Source: Hymenobacter polaris (GTDB lineage Bacteria > Bacteroidota > Bacteroidia > Cytophagales > Hymenobacteraceae). From it: a stretch of 64,000 bases of DNA. Under the pieces are notes generated by a model. The model searched no databases, was not told the DNA's origin, and saw nothing but the letters and a program-made list of their open reading frames with translations. Made by a program: the position numbers and the translations under genes. This document shows, piece after piece, positions 1-7,670 of the stretch (positions within the stretch are counted from its first letter, which is position 1; every line of letters starts with the position of its first letter). The stretch is taken from positions 310,001 through 374,000 of the forward strand of contig NZ_JABBGH010000003.1 of NCBI RefSeq assembly GCF_012927305.1, read 5' to 3'.

Positions 1-797
1 GGGCCGGCGAGCACACCCTGCGCACCGCCGACATCGAAGCCAAGATAGCCGAGCTGGGCGACTCGCTGGCTACGGTGCTGTTTGGCGGCATCAATTACTA
101 TACCGGGCAGGTGTTTGATATGCAAGCCATTACGCGGGCGGGGCACGCCGTGGGCGCCACCGTGGGCTTCGACCTGGCCCACGCCGCTGGCAACGTGCCG
201 CTGCACCTGCACGACTGGGACGTGGACTTTGCCTGCTGGTGCAACTACAAGTACCTGAACGCGGGGCCGGGCGGCTCGTCGGGCATTTTTGTGCACGAGC
301 GCTTCGCCAACCGGCCCGACCTGGTGCGCCTGGCCGGCTGGTGGGGCCACGACCAGGCCCAGCGCTTCCAAATGAAGAAAGGCTTCCAGCCGATGAGTGG
401 CGCCGCCGGCTGGCAACTGTCTAATGGCCAGATACTAACCCTGGCCGTGTACCGAGCTAGCGTAGCACTATTTGACCAAGCCGGCGGCATGCGCGCGCTG
501 CGAGCCAAGAGCGAGCAGCTGACGGGCTACCTGGAGTTTCTAATAGGTCAGTTGCACCTGCCAACCAGCCGGCTGGAGATTATTACGCCCGCCGACCCGG
601 CCCAGCGGGGTTGCCAGCTGTCGCTGCTGGTGCACGAGCGTGGGCGCGAGCTGTTCGACTACCTGGCGGCGCAGGGCGTGGTGGCCGACTGGCGCGAACC
701 CAACGTCATTCGCCTCGCACCCGTACCCCTCTATAATTCGTTTGAGGATGTGTACCGGGCGGGCGCGGCGCTACAAGAATTTTACAATCAACAATGA
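1..797 (+). CDS. kynU: kynureninase, C-terminal part (5' end outside window)
   Basis: The frame is open from the first base and ends at TGA 795-797, so about 264 C-terminal residues are present. Kynureninase is a PLP enzyme that cleaves kynurenine or 3-hydroxykynurenine to (3-hydroxy)anthranilate and alanine in tryptophan catabolism. Seen: GINYYTGQVFDM, the PLP-aspartate region GFDLAHAAGN, and the Schiff-base lysine context CNYKYLNAGPG followed by GIFVHER. The later WWGHDQAQRF and the GAAGWQLSNG stretch also fit the family. The last three codons (NQQ) lie inside an inverted repeat that runs on into the spacer, so the natural C-terminus may have been rewritten by that repeat. Confidence 0.93.
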   Translation, partial: AGEHTLRTADIEAKIAELGDSLATVLFGGINYYTGQVFDMQAITRAGHAVGATVGFDLAHAAGNVPLHLHDWDVDFACWCNYKYLNAGPGGSSGIFVHERFANRPDLVRLAGWWGHDQAQRFQMKKGFQPMSGAAGWQLSNGQILTLAVYRASVALFDQAGGMRALRAKSEQLTGYLEFLIGQLHLPTSRLEIITPADPAQRGCQLSLLVHERGRELFDYLAAQGVVADWREPNVIRLAPVPLYNSFEDVYRAGAALQEFYNQQ

Positions 798-837
798 GCA
801 ATTACCACTTGCTCACTGCTTATTGCTCATTGTTAAT
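787..837. repeat. inverted repeat filling the kynU/846 spacer
   Basis: Arms of 16 nt at 787-802 and 822-837 are complementary with one mismatch; the core is AACAATGAGCAAT and its reverse complement. The left arm covers the kynU stop codon and the right arm ends 8 nt before the next ATG, so the repeat is essentially the whole spacer. No T-tract follows, so this is probably a small palindromic repeat element and not a simple terminator. Confidence 0.7.
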
Positions 838-845
838 TATTTATC

Positions 846-1538
846 ATGGAAGACTACGCGGCCAAAATGCAGCTTAAATCGGACGCGGCCCTGCGCGAGT
901 ACGTGACGGGCTACGCCCAATACCGCGACGAGGCCGTGCTGGCGGCCCTAGCCGAGCTGCGCCGCCGCGACCAGCCTGCCCCCGAAGAAACTGAGCTGCG
1001 CCCCCTGCTCGAAGCGGTCGTGCGCCAGCAGCAAGCCACCGCGCCAGCGCCCACTCCCCCGCCCGAGCGCGCCGCTGCCAAGCCACCCGCAGCCGAAGAA
1101 ACCGAGCTGGACCCGAACGCACCTACTCTCTATACGCCAGGCGTTATCGTGCTATTTTCGGTACTGTTTCACTTCATCACTGGCGCCATCCTGTTGGCCC
1201 TAAACTTTAAAACGCTAGGACGTAGCCGCGCTATTTGGGGCCTAGGGGCCTTTGTGCTGGCCTACATCGTAGGCGAGTTGCTGGTGATGCGCCTCCTGAT
1301 GGCCCGCTACGGCACCGGCGCCCTCGACCCGTTACTGGTCGCCGCGCTCAATCTGCCGGCCATTCTAGCCTATATCTTGTGGTTTTGGCCGCGCTACGTG
1401 GGCACGCACCGGTTTCGCTCGCGCAGCTGGCTGCTGCCACTCCTCATCTGCTTTGTAGTAATAGCGGTGCTGCAAATGCTCATGGTGTACCTGCTGAAGC
1501 AAGTGCCCGGTGGCGCGCAATTGCTGCAAAGGCCCTAG
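846..1538 (+). CDS. hypothetical protein with four membrane segments
   Basis: A 230-residue protein. The N-terminal 90 residues are charged and Pro/Ala-rich (about residues 45-85), with an RRRDQPAPEETEL stretch. About four hydrophobic helices follow, roughly at residues 100-120, 127-150, 160-178 and 190-215, so it is an inner-membrane protein with a cytoplasmic-looking N-terminal tail. No catalytic motif was recognised and no function is proposed. It lies 48 nt after kynU in the same direction. The stop codon TAG is embedded in a CCCTAGGG palindrome (1533-1540). A strong hairpin follows. Confidence 0.75.
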   Translation: MEDYAAKMQLKSDAALREYVTGYAQYRDEAVLAALAELRRRDQPAPEETELRPLLEAVVRQQQATAPAPTPPPERAAAKPPAAEETELDPNAPTLYTPGVIVLFSVLFHFITGAILLALNFKTLGRSRAIWGLGAFVLAYIVGELLVMRLLMARYGTGALDPLLVAALNLPAILAYILWFWPRYVGTHRFRSRSWLLPLLICFVVIAVLQMLMVYLLKQVPGGAQLLQRP

Positions 1539-1561
1539 GGAGCTATGCGGGCCGCAAGCCG

Positions 1562-1616
1562 CTTACGCAAGCCGGGCCGGCCGCATATCAAATGCGGCCG
1601 GCCCGGCTTGCGTAAG
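1562..1616. terminator. perfect 25-bp hairpin between convergent genes
   Basis: Arms 1562-1586 and 1592-1616 are perfectly complementary around a 5-nt loop (ATCAA). It lies between the 846-1538 gene on the plus strand and psd on the minus strand, so it can end transcription from both sides. There is no long T-run, and the stem is unusually long and GC-rich for an intrinsic terminator. Confidence 0.75.
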
Positions 1617-1636
1617 GAGTAAATTATTGGCAAGCG

Positions 1637-2302
1637 CTAGCCTTTTAGCTGGCATAACACCGTTTCGCCGCCTTTTACTTTCTGACCCAACTCCACTTTA
1701 ATCTCCGCGTCGAGGGGCACAAAGATGTCGACCCGCGAGCCGAATTTAATAAAGCCAAACTCCTCGCCCTGACTTACTTCATCGCCCTCGTTCACGTACC
1801 ACACAATGCGGCGGGCCATGGCCCCAGCAATTTGCCGAAACAGCACCAGCGGGCCGGCGTCGCTTTCCACCACCACCGTGGTGCGCTCGTTTTGGGTGCT
1901 GCTTTTGGGGTGCCAGGCCACCAGGTACTGGCCGGGGTGATATTTAAAATACTTCACAATTCCCGATACTGGGTTGCGGGTAATGTGCACGTTGATGGGC
2001 GACATGAACACGCTGATTTGCCGGCGAGCATCCTCAAAAAACTCCGGCTCATATACTTCCTCAATTACTACCACCTTGCCATCGGCGGGGGCTAGCAGCA
2101 AGTCTTCGTGGGTGAGCAGGCGGCGAAAAGGCGAGCGGAAGAACTGCAGCAGTGCCAAAAACACTACCACCGACACCCCGGCAAAAATGCGGTTGAACGC
2201 CACGTTCGGGCCGTTGTAGCGGCTCAGCAACAAGTTCAGGGCCAGCAGCACTAGCAGGGTCACGAACAAGATGCGGCGGCCTTCCTTATGTATCTTAATC
2301 AC
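1637..2302 (-). CDS. psd: phosphatidylserine decarboxylase, short pyruvoyl form
   Basis: Decarboxylates phosphatidylserine to phosphatidylethanolamine at the inner membrane. The 221-residue length and the C-terminal GFIKFGSRVDIF match the short class, where self-cleavage between Gly and Ser of FGS makes the pyruvoyl cofactor and separates beta and alpha chains. Earlier parts also fit: PADGKVVVIEE, ISVFMSPINVHITRNP and HPKSSTQNERT. An N-terminal hydrophobic pair of helices (about residues 10-55) anchors it. The best start is GTG at 2302, since an inverted repeat begins right there. Together with cdsA on the same strand, the window carries two steps of phospholipid synthesis. Confidence 0.93.
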   Translation of the reverse strand: MIKIHKEGRRILFVTLLVLLALNLLLSRYNGPNVAFNRIFAGVSVVVFLALLQFFRSPFRRLLTHEDLLLAPADGKVVVIEEVYEPEFFEDARRQISVFMSPINVHITRNPVSGIVKYFKYHPGQYLVAWHPKSSTQNERTTVVVESDAGPLVLFRQIAGAMARRIVWYVNEGDEVSQGEEFGFIKFGSRVDIFVPLDAEIKVELGQKVKGGETVLCQLKG

Positions 2303-2518
2303 TGATTAGCACGAATTTTAGCGGATTGCCCGAATTTTGGGGACGACTCCCACCGGCATCCGTTGCTTAGCCGTTCCTTACCTAACACGCAAATTAACGG
2401 CAACAGTTGCTAACTGCTTCACGAAAAATGGACGACTACCGGTAGTTAGTCAAGTAACTGACGCACCCGGCAATCGTCCACGAAATCCGTGCAATCCGCT
2501 AAAACTCGTGCTAATCAG
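2302..2518. repeat. inverted-repeat element filling the gdhA/psd spacer
   Basis: Outer arms 2302-2329 and 2491-2518 (28 nt) have one mismatch; similarity continues inward to about 2346 and 2474 with a few more mismatches. The arm holds GCGGATTG, a motif also found in the element near uvrC. The element starts at the psd start codon and ends 5 nt before the gdhA stop, so the whole 220-bp spacer is the element. I see no other gene or clear promoter in it. Confidence 0.75.
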
Positions 2519-2523
2519 CGGCC

Positions 2524-3813
2524 CTAGTAGCCGCCGCGGAATTTATACGTCTGGGCTACCTTGTCAATGGCCACTACGTAGGCGGCGATGCGCAACGAGA
2601 TGTTATACTTCTGGCTGACGGCAAACACCTTCTCGAAGGCTTCCGTCATGATGCGGTCGGCCCGCTCGGTTACCATATCCAGGCTCCATTTGAAGCCCTG
2701 CTTGTTCTGCACCCACTCGAAGTAGCTTACCGTCACGCCGCCCGAGTTGGCCAGGATGTCGGGCACCACCGAGATGCCTTTGCTGTAAATAATGGGGTCG
2801 GCCGAGGCTGAAGTGGGGCCATTGGCGCCTTCTACTATCAGCTTAGCTTTGATGTAGGGCGCGTTGTGCTCGGTAATTACATCTTCCACAGCGGCGGGCA
2901 CCAGCACATCCACGTCCGAGGTCAGCAGCTCGTCAGGGTCGAAGGGCGTGGCGCCCGCAAAGCCCTCGATGCGGCCTTTGTTGGCGTTCTTATACGCGAT
3001 TACCTCGTCGATATTGATGCCGTTGTCATTCCAATAAGCACCCGAAATATCCGATATAGCCTTTATTTTCAAACCTTTATCAAACATGAGCTTGGCCGTC
3101 CACGAGCCCACGTTGCCAAAGCCTTGAATGGCCACCGAGGTTTCCTCGATTTTCATGTCCAGCTTGTTCATCGCGGCCAGGCACGAAATCATCACGCCGC
3201 GGCCGGTAGCTTCGGTGCGGCCCAGCGAGCCGCCCATCACCAGCGGCTTGCCTGTCACCACGGCGGCCGAAGTCTGGCCGGCGGTTTTCGAGAACTCGTC
3301 CATAATCCAGGCCATCTCGCGGGGACCGGTACCCATATCAGGGGCCGGAATGTCACGGTCGGGGCCAAACACGTCCTTCATCGACATGGTGTAAGCGCGG
3401 GTCAGGCGCTCAATCTCGCCAGCGCTCATCGTGGTGGGGTCGCAGATGATGCCGCCCTTGGCGCCGCCGTAGGGGATATCAACTACGGCGCACTTCCAGG
3501 TCATCCAAGCCGCCAGGGCCTTCACCTCGTCGAGGCTCACGTTCTTGTCGTAGCGAATGCCGCCTTTGCTCGGGCCCAGAATGGTGTTGTGCACCACACG
3601 GTAGCCCTCAAACACGCGCACCTTGCCATCGTCCATCGACACCGGCAGGTGCACGATAACTTGCTTGTCGGCCGCTTTCAGCACTTCGTACGTAGCGCTG
3701 TCGAGCCCCAGGATTTCGGCCGCAACGTTGAAGCGCGACATCATGGACTCTAGGGGGTTTTCAGTATTTGCGACCTGCGGGGCCGGCTCCTTGTACACAG
3801 TGGTGGGTGCCAT
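2524..3813 (-). CDS. gdhA: Glu/Leu/Phe/Val-type glutamate dehydrogenase
   Basis: Interconverts glutamate and 2-oxoglutarate plus ammonia with NAD(P). The 429-residue length is usual for the hexameric enzyme. Seen: GPSKGGIRY and the catalytic lysine region PYGGAKGGIICDP in the N-terminal domain; DRDIPAPDMGTG; the dinucleotide fold at AIQGFGNVGSWTA; and VEGANGPTSASAD near the C-terminus. The ATG at 3811-3813 gives a normal N-terminus. A TACCTTTG promoter element lies about 65 bp upstream. Its downstream neighbour psd is separated by the inverted-repeat element. Confidence 0.95.
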   Translation of the reverse strand: MAPTTVYKEPAPQVANTENPLESMMSRFNVAAEILGLDSATYEVLKAADKQVIVHLPVSMDDGKVRVFEGYRVVHNTILGPSKGGIRYDKNVSLDEVKALAAWMTWKCAVVDIPYGGAKGGIICDPTTMSAGEIERLTRAYTMSMKDVFGPDRDIPAPDMGTGPREMAWIMDEFSKTAGQTSAAVVTGKPLVMGGSLGRTEATGRGVMISCLAAMNKLDMKIEETSVAIQGFGNVGSWTAKLMFDKGLKIKAISDISGAYWNDNGINIDEVIAYKNANKGRIEGFAGATPFDPDELLTSDVDVLVPAAVEDVITEHNAPYIKAKLIVEGANGPTSASADPIIYSKGISVVPDILANSGGVTVSYFEWVQNKQGFKWSLDMVTERADRIMTEAFEKVFAVSQKYNISLRIAAYVVAIDKVAQTYKFRGGY

Positions 3814-3877
3814 CTGAGAGGGTATAAAGTGAGGGTGGGTGGGAGAGGGAAGGGTATGCGCTTACGAAAAAGCGCCG

Positions 3878-3885
3878 CAAAGGTA
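3878..3885 (-). promoter_or_regulatory. Bacteroidota -7 element upstream of gdhA
   Basis: On the minus strand this reads TACCTTTG, an exact match to the TAnnTTTG element used by the primary sigma factor of Bacteroidota. It lies 65 bp before the gdhA ATG. I see no convincing TTTG -33 box. The rest of the 3814-4155 spacer holds a CCCTAGGC palindrome (3986-3993) and an AT-richer tract, with no other gene. Confidence 0.5.
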
Positions 3886-4155
3886 CAGCAACTCTTTTAG
3901 GCTCATTTTTGCCGGTTATACGCGCTACCCCGCCCGTTTTCAGCCCGTTGTCTGCTCTTTGAGGCTCTTTCTTACCCCAGCGCTACCCTAGGCGTAAGCC
4001 ACTTAGCTCTTAGCGAGCAGGTTTTAGCTATTTTGCCCTTCCGGTGTTACAGCCTCAAAGATTTACGCAGCCAACCCTAAATTTTGCTTTAAGCTGAAGC
4101 CGCCCAAAAACTATGCTTTTTTATCTCGGCCTAGTGCAATGCGAGCGCCTGCGCA

Positions 4156-5238
4156 TCAACCGGCCAGCGCTTGCAGCAGCGCCAATACCGGCAGCACCAG
4201 CAAAAAAGCGTCGAAGCGGTCGAGCAGCCCGCCGTGGCCGGGCAGGAAGGTGCCCGAGTCCTTGACGCCCGCGCTGCGCTTGAGCATGCTTTCGGCCAGG
4301 TCGCCCAGCGGACCGAACACCGCTACCACGCCGGCCGCCACCAGCCGGTGCCCTAGGGGCACATCGGGCACGAAGTAGCCAGCCGCCCAGCCCACAGCCA
4401 GCGTGAGGAGCGCGCCGCCCGCCCAACCTTCCCAGGTTTTGCCGGGTGAGATGCTAGGGGCCAGCTTATGCTTGCCAAAGTTCTTCCCCGCGAAATAGGC
4501 GCCCGTATCGGCCGCCCAGATGAGGAAGATGAGCAGGAAGACATGGCGGGGCGCGAACATTCCTTTTGTGAAGGCCAAACTATTAAGTAAGCTCATCGAC
4601 AAACTGACGTAGCATAAGCCAGCTATTGTTCCTCCTACATTGGTGATAGGCTGACCATTATTGGGCCATAATACTATTTCCCGAATTAGTAAACCCACAG
4701 ATAGAAGGGCGACTAAAGACGCCCAAAAAGCTAGTGGATGGGCAAATAAAAGACTCTGGTAGAAACCAATGCCTAATTGACTTGGCAGAAGAATCGTGTC
4801 GCCGTCATTAATCTGTGGAAGCGCGGATAAAGGGGGGTAAATAGTCCATCCAGCTTGTAGCCAGCCAAAATATTTGGCGTAGTACTCATACCCAACAGTA
4901 AAGTGAACCCACGCGAAGACTAGCACGCTCGCCACAATTCCAATCCAAAACGCTGGCTTGTACCCGCTGGCCCGCATGATGCGGTAGAACTCCTTGAGCA
5001 TCACAGCCTGCACGGCGGCGAAGAACAGCCCGAATGAGATAGGGCCGCCGAAGGTGCAGCCGAAAAGCAGCGCCGCCGCCAGCGCCCCCCAAATGACGCG
5101 CAGGCGCAGGTTGCTGGGTCCTTTCGGTTCGGCCTCGGGGGCGGCGGGGGCAGAAGAAGTCAACGAAGGCAAAACGTACGGAATCGTGGAAAGCGTAGGG
5201 ACGTAGCGCGGCGCCCCAGCGTTGCCGGGCCGGCGCAC
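4156..5238 (-). CDS. cdsA: phosphatidate cytidylyltransferase
   Basis: Makes CDP-diacylglycerol from phosphatidate and CTP in the inner membrane, the branch point to all phospholipids. The family signature is at the C-terminus: DLAESMLKRSAGVKDSG followed by PGHGGLLDRFD. About eight hydrophobic helices are present, and WAADTGAYFAGK and SPGKTWEG also fit. At 360 residues it is longer than usual. The excess is partly an N-terminal tail (start GTG 5238) and partly an insert around residues 110-170. The middle of the gene (about 4560-4960) is clearly richer in A+T than both ends. It lies 18 bp after the CPBP gene, in an apparent operon. Confidence 0.92.
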   Translation of the reverse strand: MRRPGNAGAPRYVPTLSTIPYVLPSLTSSAPAAPEAEPKGPSNLRLRVIWGALAAALLFGCTFGGPISFGLFFAAVQAVMLKEFYRIMRASGYKPAFWIGIVASVLVFAWVHFTVGYEYYAKYFGWLQAGWTIYPPLSALPQINDGDTILLPSQLGIGFYQSLLFAHPLAFWASLVALLSVGLLIREIVLWPNNGQPITNVGGTIAGLCYVSLSMSLLNSLAFTKGMFAPRHVFLLIFLIWAADTGAYFAGKNFGKHKLAPSISPGKTWEGWAGGALLTLAVGWAAGYFVPDVPLGHRLVAAGVVAVFGPLGDLAESMLKRSAGVKDSGTFLPGHGGLLDRFDAFLLVLPVLALLQALAG

Positions 5239-5256
5239 CGGCGCAAAGATGCGCTG

Positions 5257-6198
5257 CTACCCGCGCACCACCCTAGGGCTCGCCGGCCCCGGCAGGCGGC
5301 GGCGCAGCAGCACCAGCAGCCCCGCGCTAAGCACGGCGCTGAGCAGCACCAAGGGCCAGGGCAGCGCCGCGTTGCTATCGGGATTGAAGGCGGCGGGCAG
5401 GTGCTTGCCCTGCGCCAGGTAGAGCAGCAGTAGCTGAAAGGCGTTTTGGGTGAAGTGGGCGGCGATGGGCACCAGGATGTTGCCGCTCCACTCGTAGAGG
5501 TAGCCCAGCACCAGGCCCAGCACGAGGCGTGGCACAAAGCCAAAAAACTCGAAGTGCACCGCCGAAAACAGCGCCGCCGCCACCCACACCCCCGCGTGGC
5601 GCGAGCCCAGCAGCTGCACTAGGTTGCGCTGAATAGCCCCTCGAAATACCAGCTCCTCGGTGGTGGCGGCCGTGGCGGCTATCACCAGCAGGCCCACCAG
5701 CAGCCGGCCCGGCGAGCTAAAATCGGTGAGGTAGCGCGTCAACATTTGGGCCTGGTCTTCCTTGGCACGCGCCCACAGCTCGAAGCCGTGCGCCCAGGTG
5801 GGGAAGTGGGCATCGGCGTTCCAGGCAATTACCAGCGAGAGGGCGGGCACCAGGCACAAAATGAGCAGGCCCGCGGCCAGTAGCTTCCAAGTGCCGCCCA
5901 GGGGGTTAGGGTCGAAGTAAGGTCGTACCCGCTCGCCTACTACCTTCGGTAGCAGCAAGGCGCCCACCCCTAGGCCCACCGACGCGAGCCCCTCGGTGAG
6001 CATCAGGGCGGCCCAGCCTTGGGGGTAGCGGCCGGGGTGCAGTGAGAGGTCACTGAACTGCACGAGCGACAAGTGAAAGACGCCCAGCACCAACACCAGC
6101 GCCAGCAAGCTGGCTAAACTCAGCCCCGCAATAGTTAGCCCCAGCAAAATGAGCAGTTGCCAACCAGGGGCTACGGTACGCGTCGGCAAACCTTTCAT
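5257..6198 (-). CDS. CPBP-family intramembrane metalloprotease (CAAX protease-like)
   Basis: A multi-pass membrane protein with the CPBP/Abi signatures in order: ATTEELVFRGAIQRN (EExxxR motif), HFEFFGFVPR (FxxxH-like second motif) and HFTQNAFQ (HxxxN third motif). These residues form the zinc-free or metal glutamate-type active site of Rce1-like proteases. Bacterial members have varied or unknown substrates, and no bacteriocin genes are nearby. The start was set at ATG 6198, because the longer reading (GTG 6234) adds a poor, non-hydrophobic N-terminus. It is the first gene of a CPBP-cdsA pair. Confidence 0.88.
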   Translation of the reverse strand: MKGLPTRTVAPGWQLLILLGLTIAGLSLASLLALVLVLGVFHLSLVQFSDLSLHPGRYPQGWAALMLTEGLASVGLGVGALLLPKVVGERVRPYFDPNPLGGTWKLLAAGLLILCLVPALSLVIAWNADAHFPTWAHGFELWARAKEDQAQMLTRYLTDFSSPGRLLVGLLVIAATAATTEELVFRGAIQRNLVQLLGSRHAGVWVAAALFSAVHFEFFGFVPRLVLGLVLGYLYEWSGNILVPIAAHFTQNAFQLLLLYLAQGKHLPAAFNPDSNAALPWPLVLLSAVLSAGLLVLLRRRLPGPASPRVVRG

Positions 6199-6223
6199 AT
6201 GGGGGGAGGTGTTCAAGAAACCG

Positions 6224-6231
6224 TAAATTTG
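6224..6231 (+). promoter_or_regulatory. possible -7 element upstream of dusB
   Basis: TAAATTTG matches the Bacteroidota -7 consensus. It lies about 140 bp before the dusB start, with the inverted repeat 6267-6364 between them, so the transcript leader would contain that hairpin. No clear -33 element was found. Confidence 0.35.
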
Positions 6232-6266
6232 CACTACAATTTGTCGTTTACTGATGCTGCCTTAGC

Positions 6267-6364
6267 AGAACGTCATTCCGAGCCCGCGAGGAATCTTGCT
6301 CGCGCCTTTTGGGATTCGTCTAACGACGCGGGCGAGATTCCTCGCGGGCTCGGAATGACGTTCT
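6267..6364. repeat. 38-bp-arm inverted repeat directly before dusB
   Basis: Arms 6267-6304 and 6327-6364 match with two differences; the arm carries AACGTCATTCCGAG and CCCGCGAGGAATCT. The right arm ends 3 nt before the dusB start codon, so the ribosome-binding region lies inside the repeat. The loop is 22 nt. This sequence belongs to a different family from the other inverted repeats of the window. Confidence 0.8.
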
Positions 6365-6367
6365 ATA

Positions 6368-7387
6368 GTGCCCATCTTCAAGCCCCTATCCGCCGTGCCC
6401 AACATCCGAGATATTCAACTGCCCGATTTTCCGCTGCTTCTGGCCCCGATGGAGGACGTGAGCGACCCGCCCTTCCGCGCCGTGTGCAAGGCCAACGGGG
6501 CCGACCTCATGTACACCGAATTTATTTCGAGCGAGGGGCTGATACGGGCCGCGGCCAAGAGTCGGCAGAAGCTCGATGTGTTTGACTACGAGCGGCCCAT
6601 TGGTATTCAACTCTTTGGCTCCGACGTGGAAACGATGGGCGAGTGCGCGGCCATCAGCACCGAGGCCGGGCCCGACCTCATCGACATCAACTACGGCTGC
6701 CCGGTGAAGCAAGTGGCCCTGCGCGGCGCGGGCGCCGGCCTGCTGCGCGACATTCCGAAGATGGTGGCCATGACGGCGGCCGTGGTGAAGAACACGCCCC
6801 TGCCCGTAACGGTAAAAACTCGCCTAGGGTGGGACGACGACACCAAGAACGTGGAGGAAGTGGCCGAGCGCCTGCAAGACGTGGGCATTGAGGCGCTTAC
6901 AGTGCACGGCCGCACCCGCGTGCAGCTCTACAAGGGCGAGGCCGACTGGCGCCTGATTGCCAAAATCAAAGAAAACCCGCGCATCCGCATCCCCATCTTC
7001 GGCAACGGCGACATCGACTCACCCGAAAAGGCGCTGGACTATAAAAACCGCTACGGCGTAGACGGCGTGATGATTGGGCGCGCGGCCATCGGCTATCCCT
7101 GGATTTTTCGGGAGGTGAAGCACTTTCTGGCCACCGGCCAGCACCTGGCCCCGCCCACCCTGGACGAGCGCGTGGCCATGTGCCGCATGCATTTCGAGAA
7201 AAGCCTGGAGTGGAAAGGGCCCAAGGCGGGCATCTTTGAGATGCGCCGCCACTACGCCCACTATTTCCGCGGCCTGGAGGGCGCCAAGCAGTGGCGCAGC
7301 CGCCTGGTAGACGCCGAGGATGGCGAGCAGGTGCGCGCCATTTTAGAGGAAGTAGCGGCCAGCAACGCTGTGCTGGTGGGCGCCTAG
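6368..7387 (+). CDS. dusB: tRNA-dihydrouridine synthase
   Basis: An FMN enzyme that reduces specific uridines in tRNA. Seen in order: APMEDVSDPPFRAVC (FMN-binding start of the TIM barrel), INYGCPVKQVALRGAG with the catalytic cysteine, VKTRLGWDD, TVHGRTRVQLYKG, FGNGDI and GVDGVMIGRAAIGYPW. The 339-residue length is normal. The only good start is GTG 6368, because the conserved APM motif begins 26 residues later and no ATG lies upstream in a suitable place. The stop TAG lies in CCTAGGG. Upstream and downstream spacers both hold long inverted repeats. Confidence 0.94.
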   Translation: MPIFKPLSAVPNIRDIQLPDFPLLLAPMEDVSDPPFRAVCKANGADLMYTEFISSEGLIRAAAKSRQKLDVFDYERPIGIQLFGSDVETMGECAAISTEAGPDLIDINYGCPVKQVALRGAGAGLLRDIPKMVAMTAAVVKNTPLPVTVKTRLGWDDDTKNVEEVAERLQDVGIEALTVHGRTRVQLYKGEADWRLIAKIKENPRIRIPIFGNGDIDSPEKALDYKNRYGVDGVMIGRAAIGYPWIFREVKHFLATGQHLAPPTLDERVAMCRMHFEKSLEWKGPKAGIFEMRRHYAHYFRGLEGAKQWRSRLVDAEDGEQVRAILEEVAASNAVLVGA

Positions 7388-7421
7388 GGCATAGGGAAAC
7401 AACTAAGGAAACATTAGTCAG

Positions 7422-7516
7422 AAGGCGGTCATGCTGAGCTTGTCGAGGCATCTCTACCACGCCACCTAGGGTATCGTTCGGTAGAGATGCTTCGACAAGC
7501 TCAGCATGACCGCCTT
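7422..7516. repeat. inverted repeat, family with GGTCATGCTGAGC core (copy 1)
   Basis: Arms 7422-7458 and 7480-7516 (37 nt) have one mismatch and are followed by a T-run, so the element can also act as terminator for dusB. The arm contains GGCGGTCATGCTGAGC and GCATCTCTACC. A second copy lies at 11698-11815. The 21-nt loop carries a CCTAGGG. Confidence 0.85.
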
Positions 7517-7670
7517 TTTGCTGGGCTCTCATTACCCACATTCAGCTGGTTAAGCTCGGCGGCAACAGAACTTTGGAGGGGATGCTGGTTAAAGACAAGG
7601 CAGCTTTGCGGCGGTTTTCGCGTATAGCTGTTCATTTGCGCTTTCAATCACTTTCCCCCAAAGCACCCCG

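Noticed and set aside
2866..3753. 295-codon open frame opposite gdhA
   Set aside because: Shadow of gdhA; His/Ala/Val-rich product without family features.
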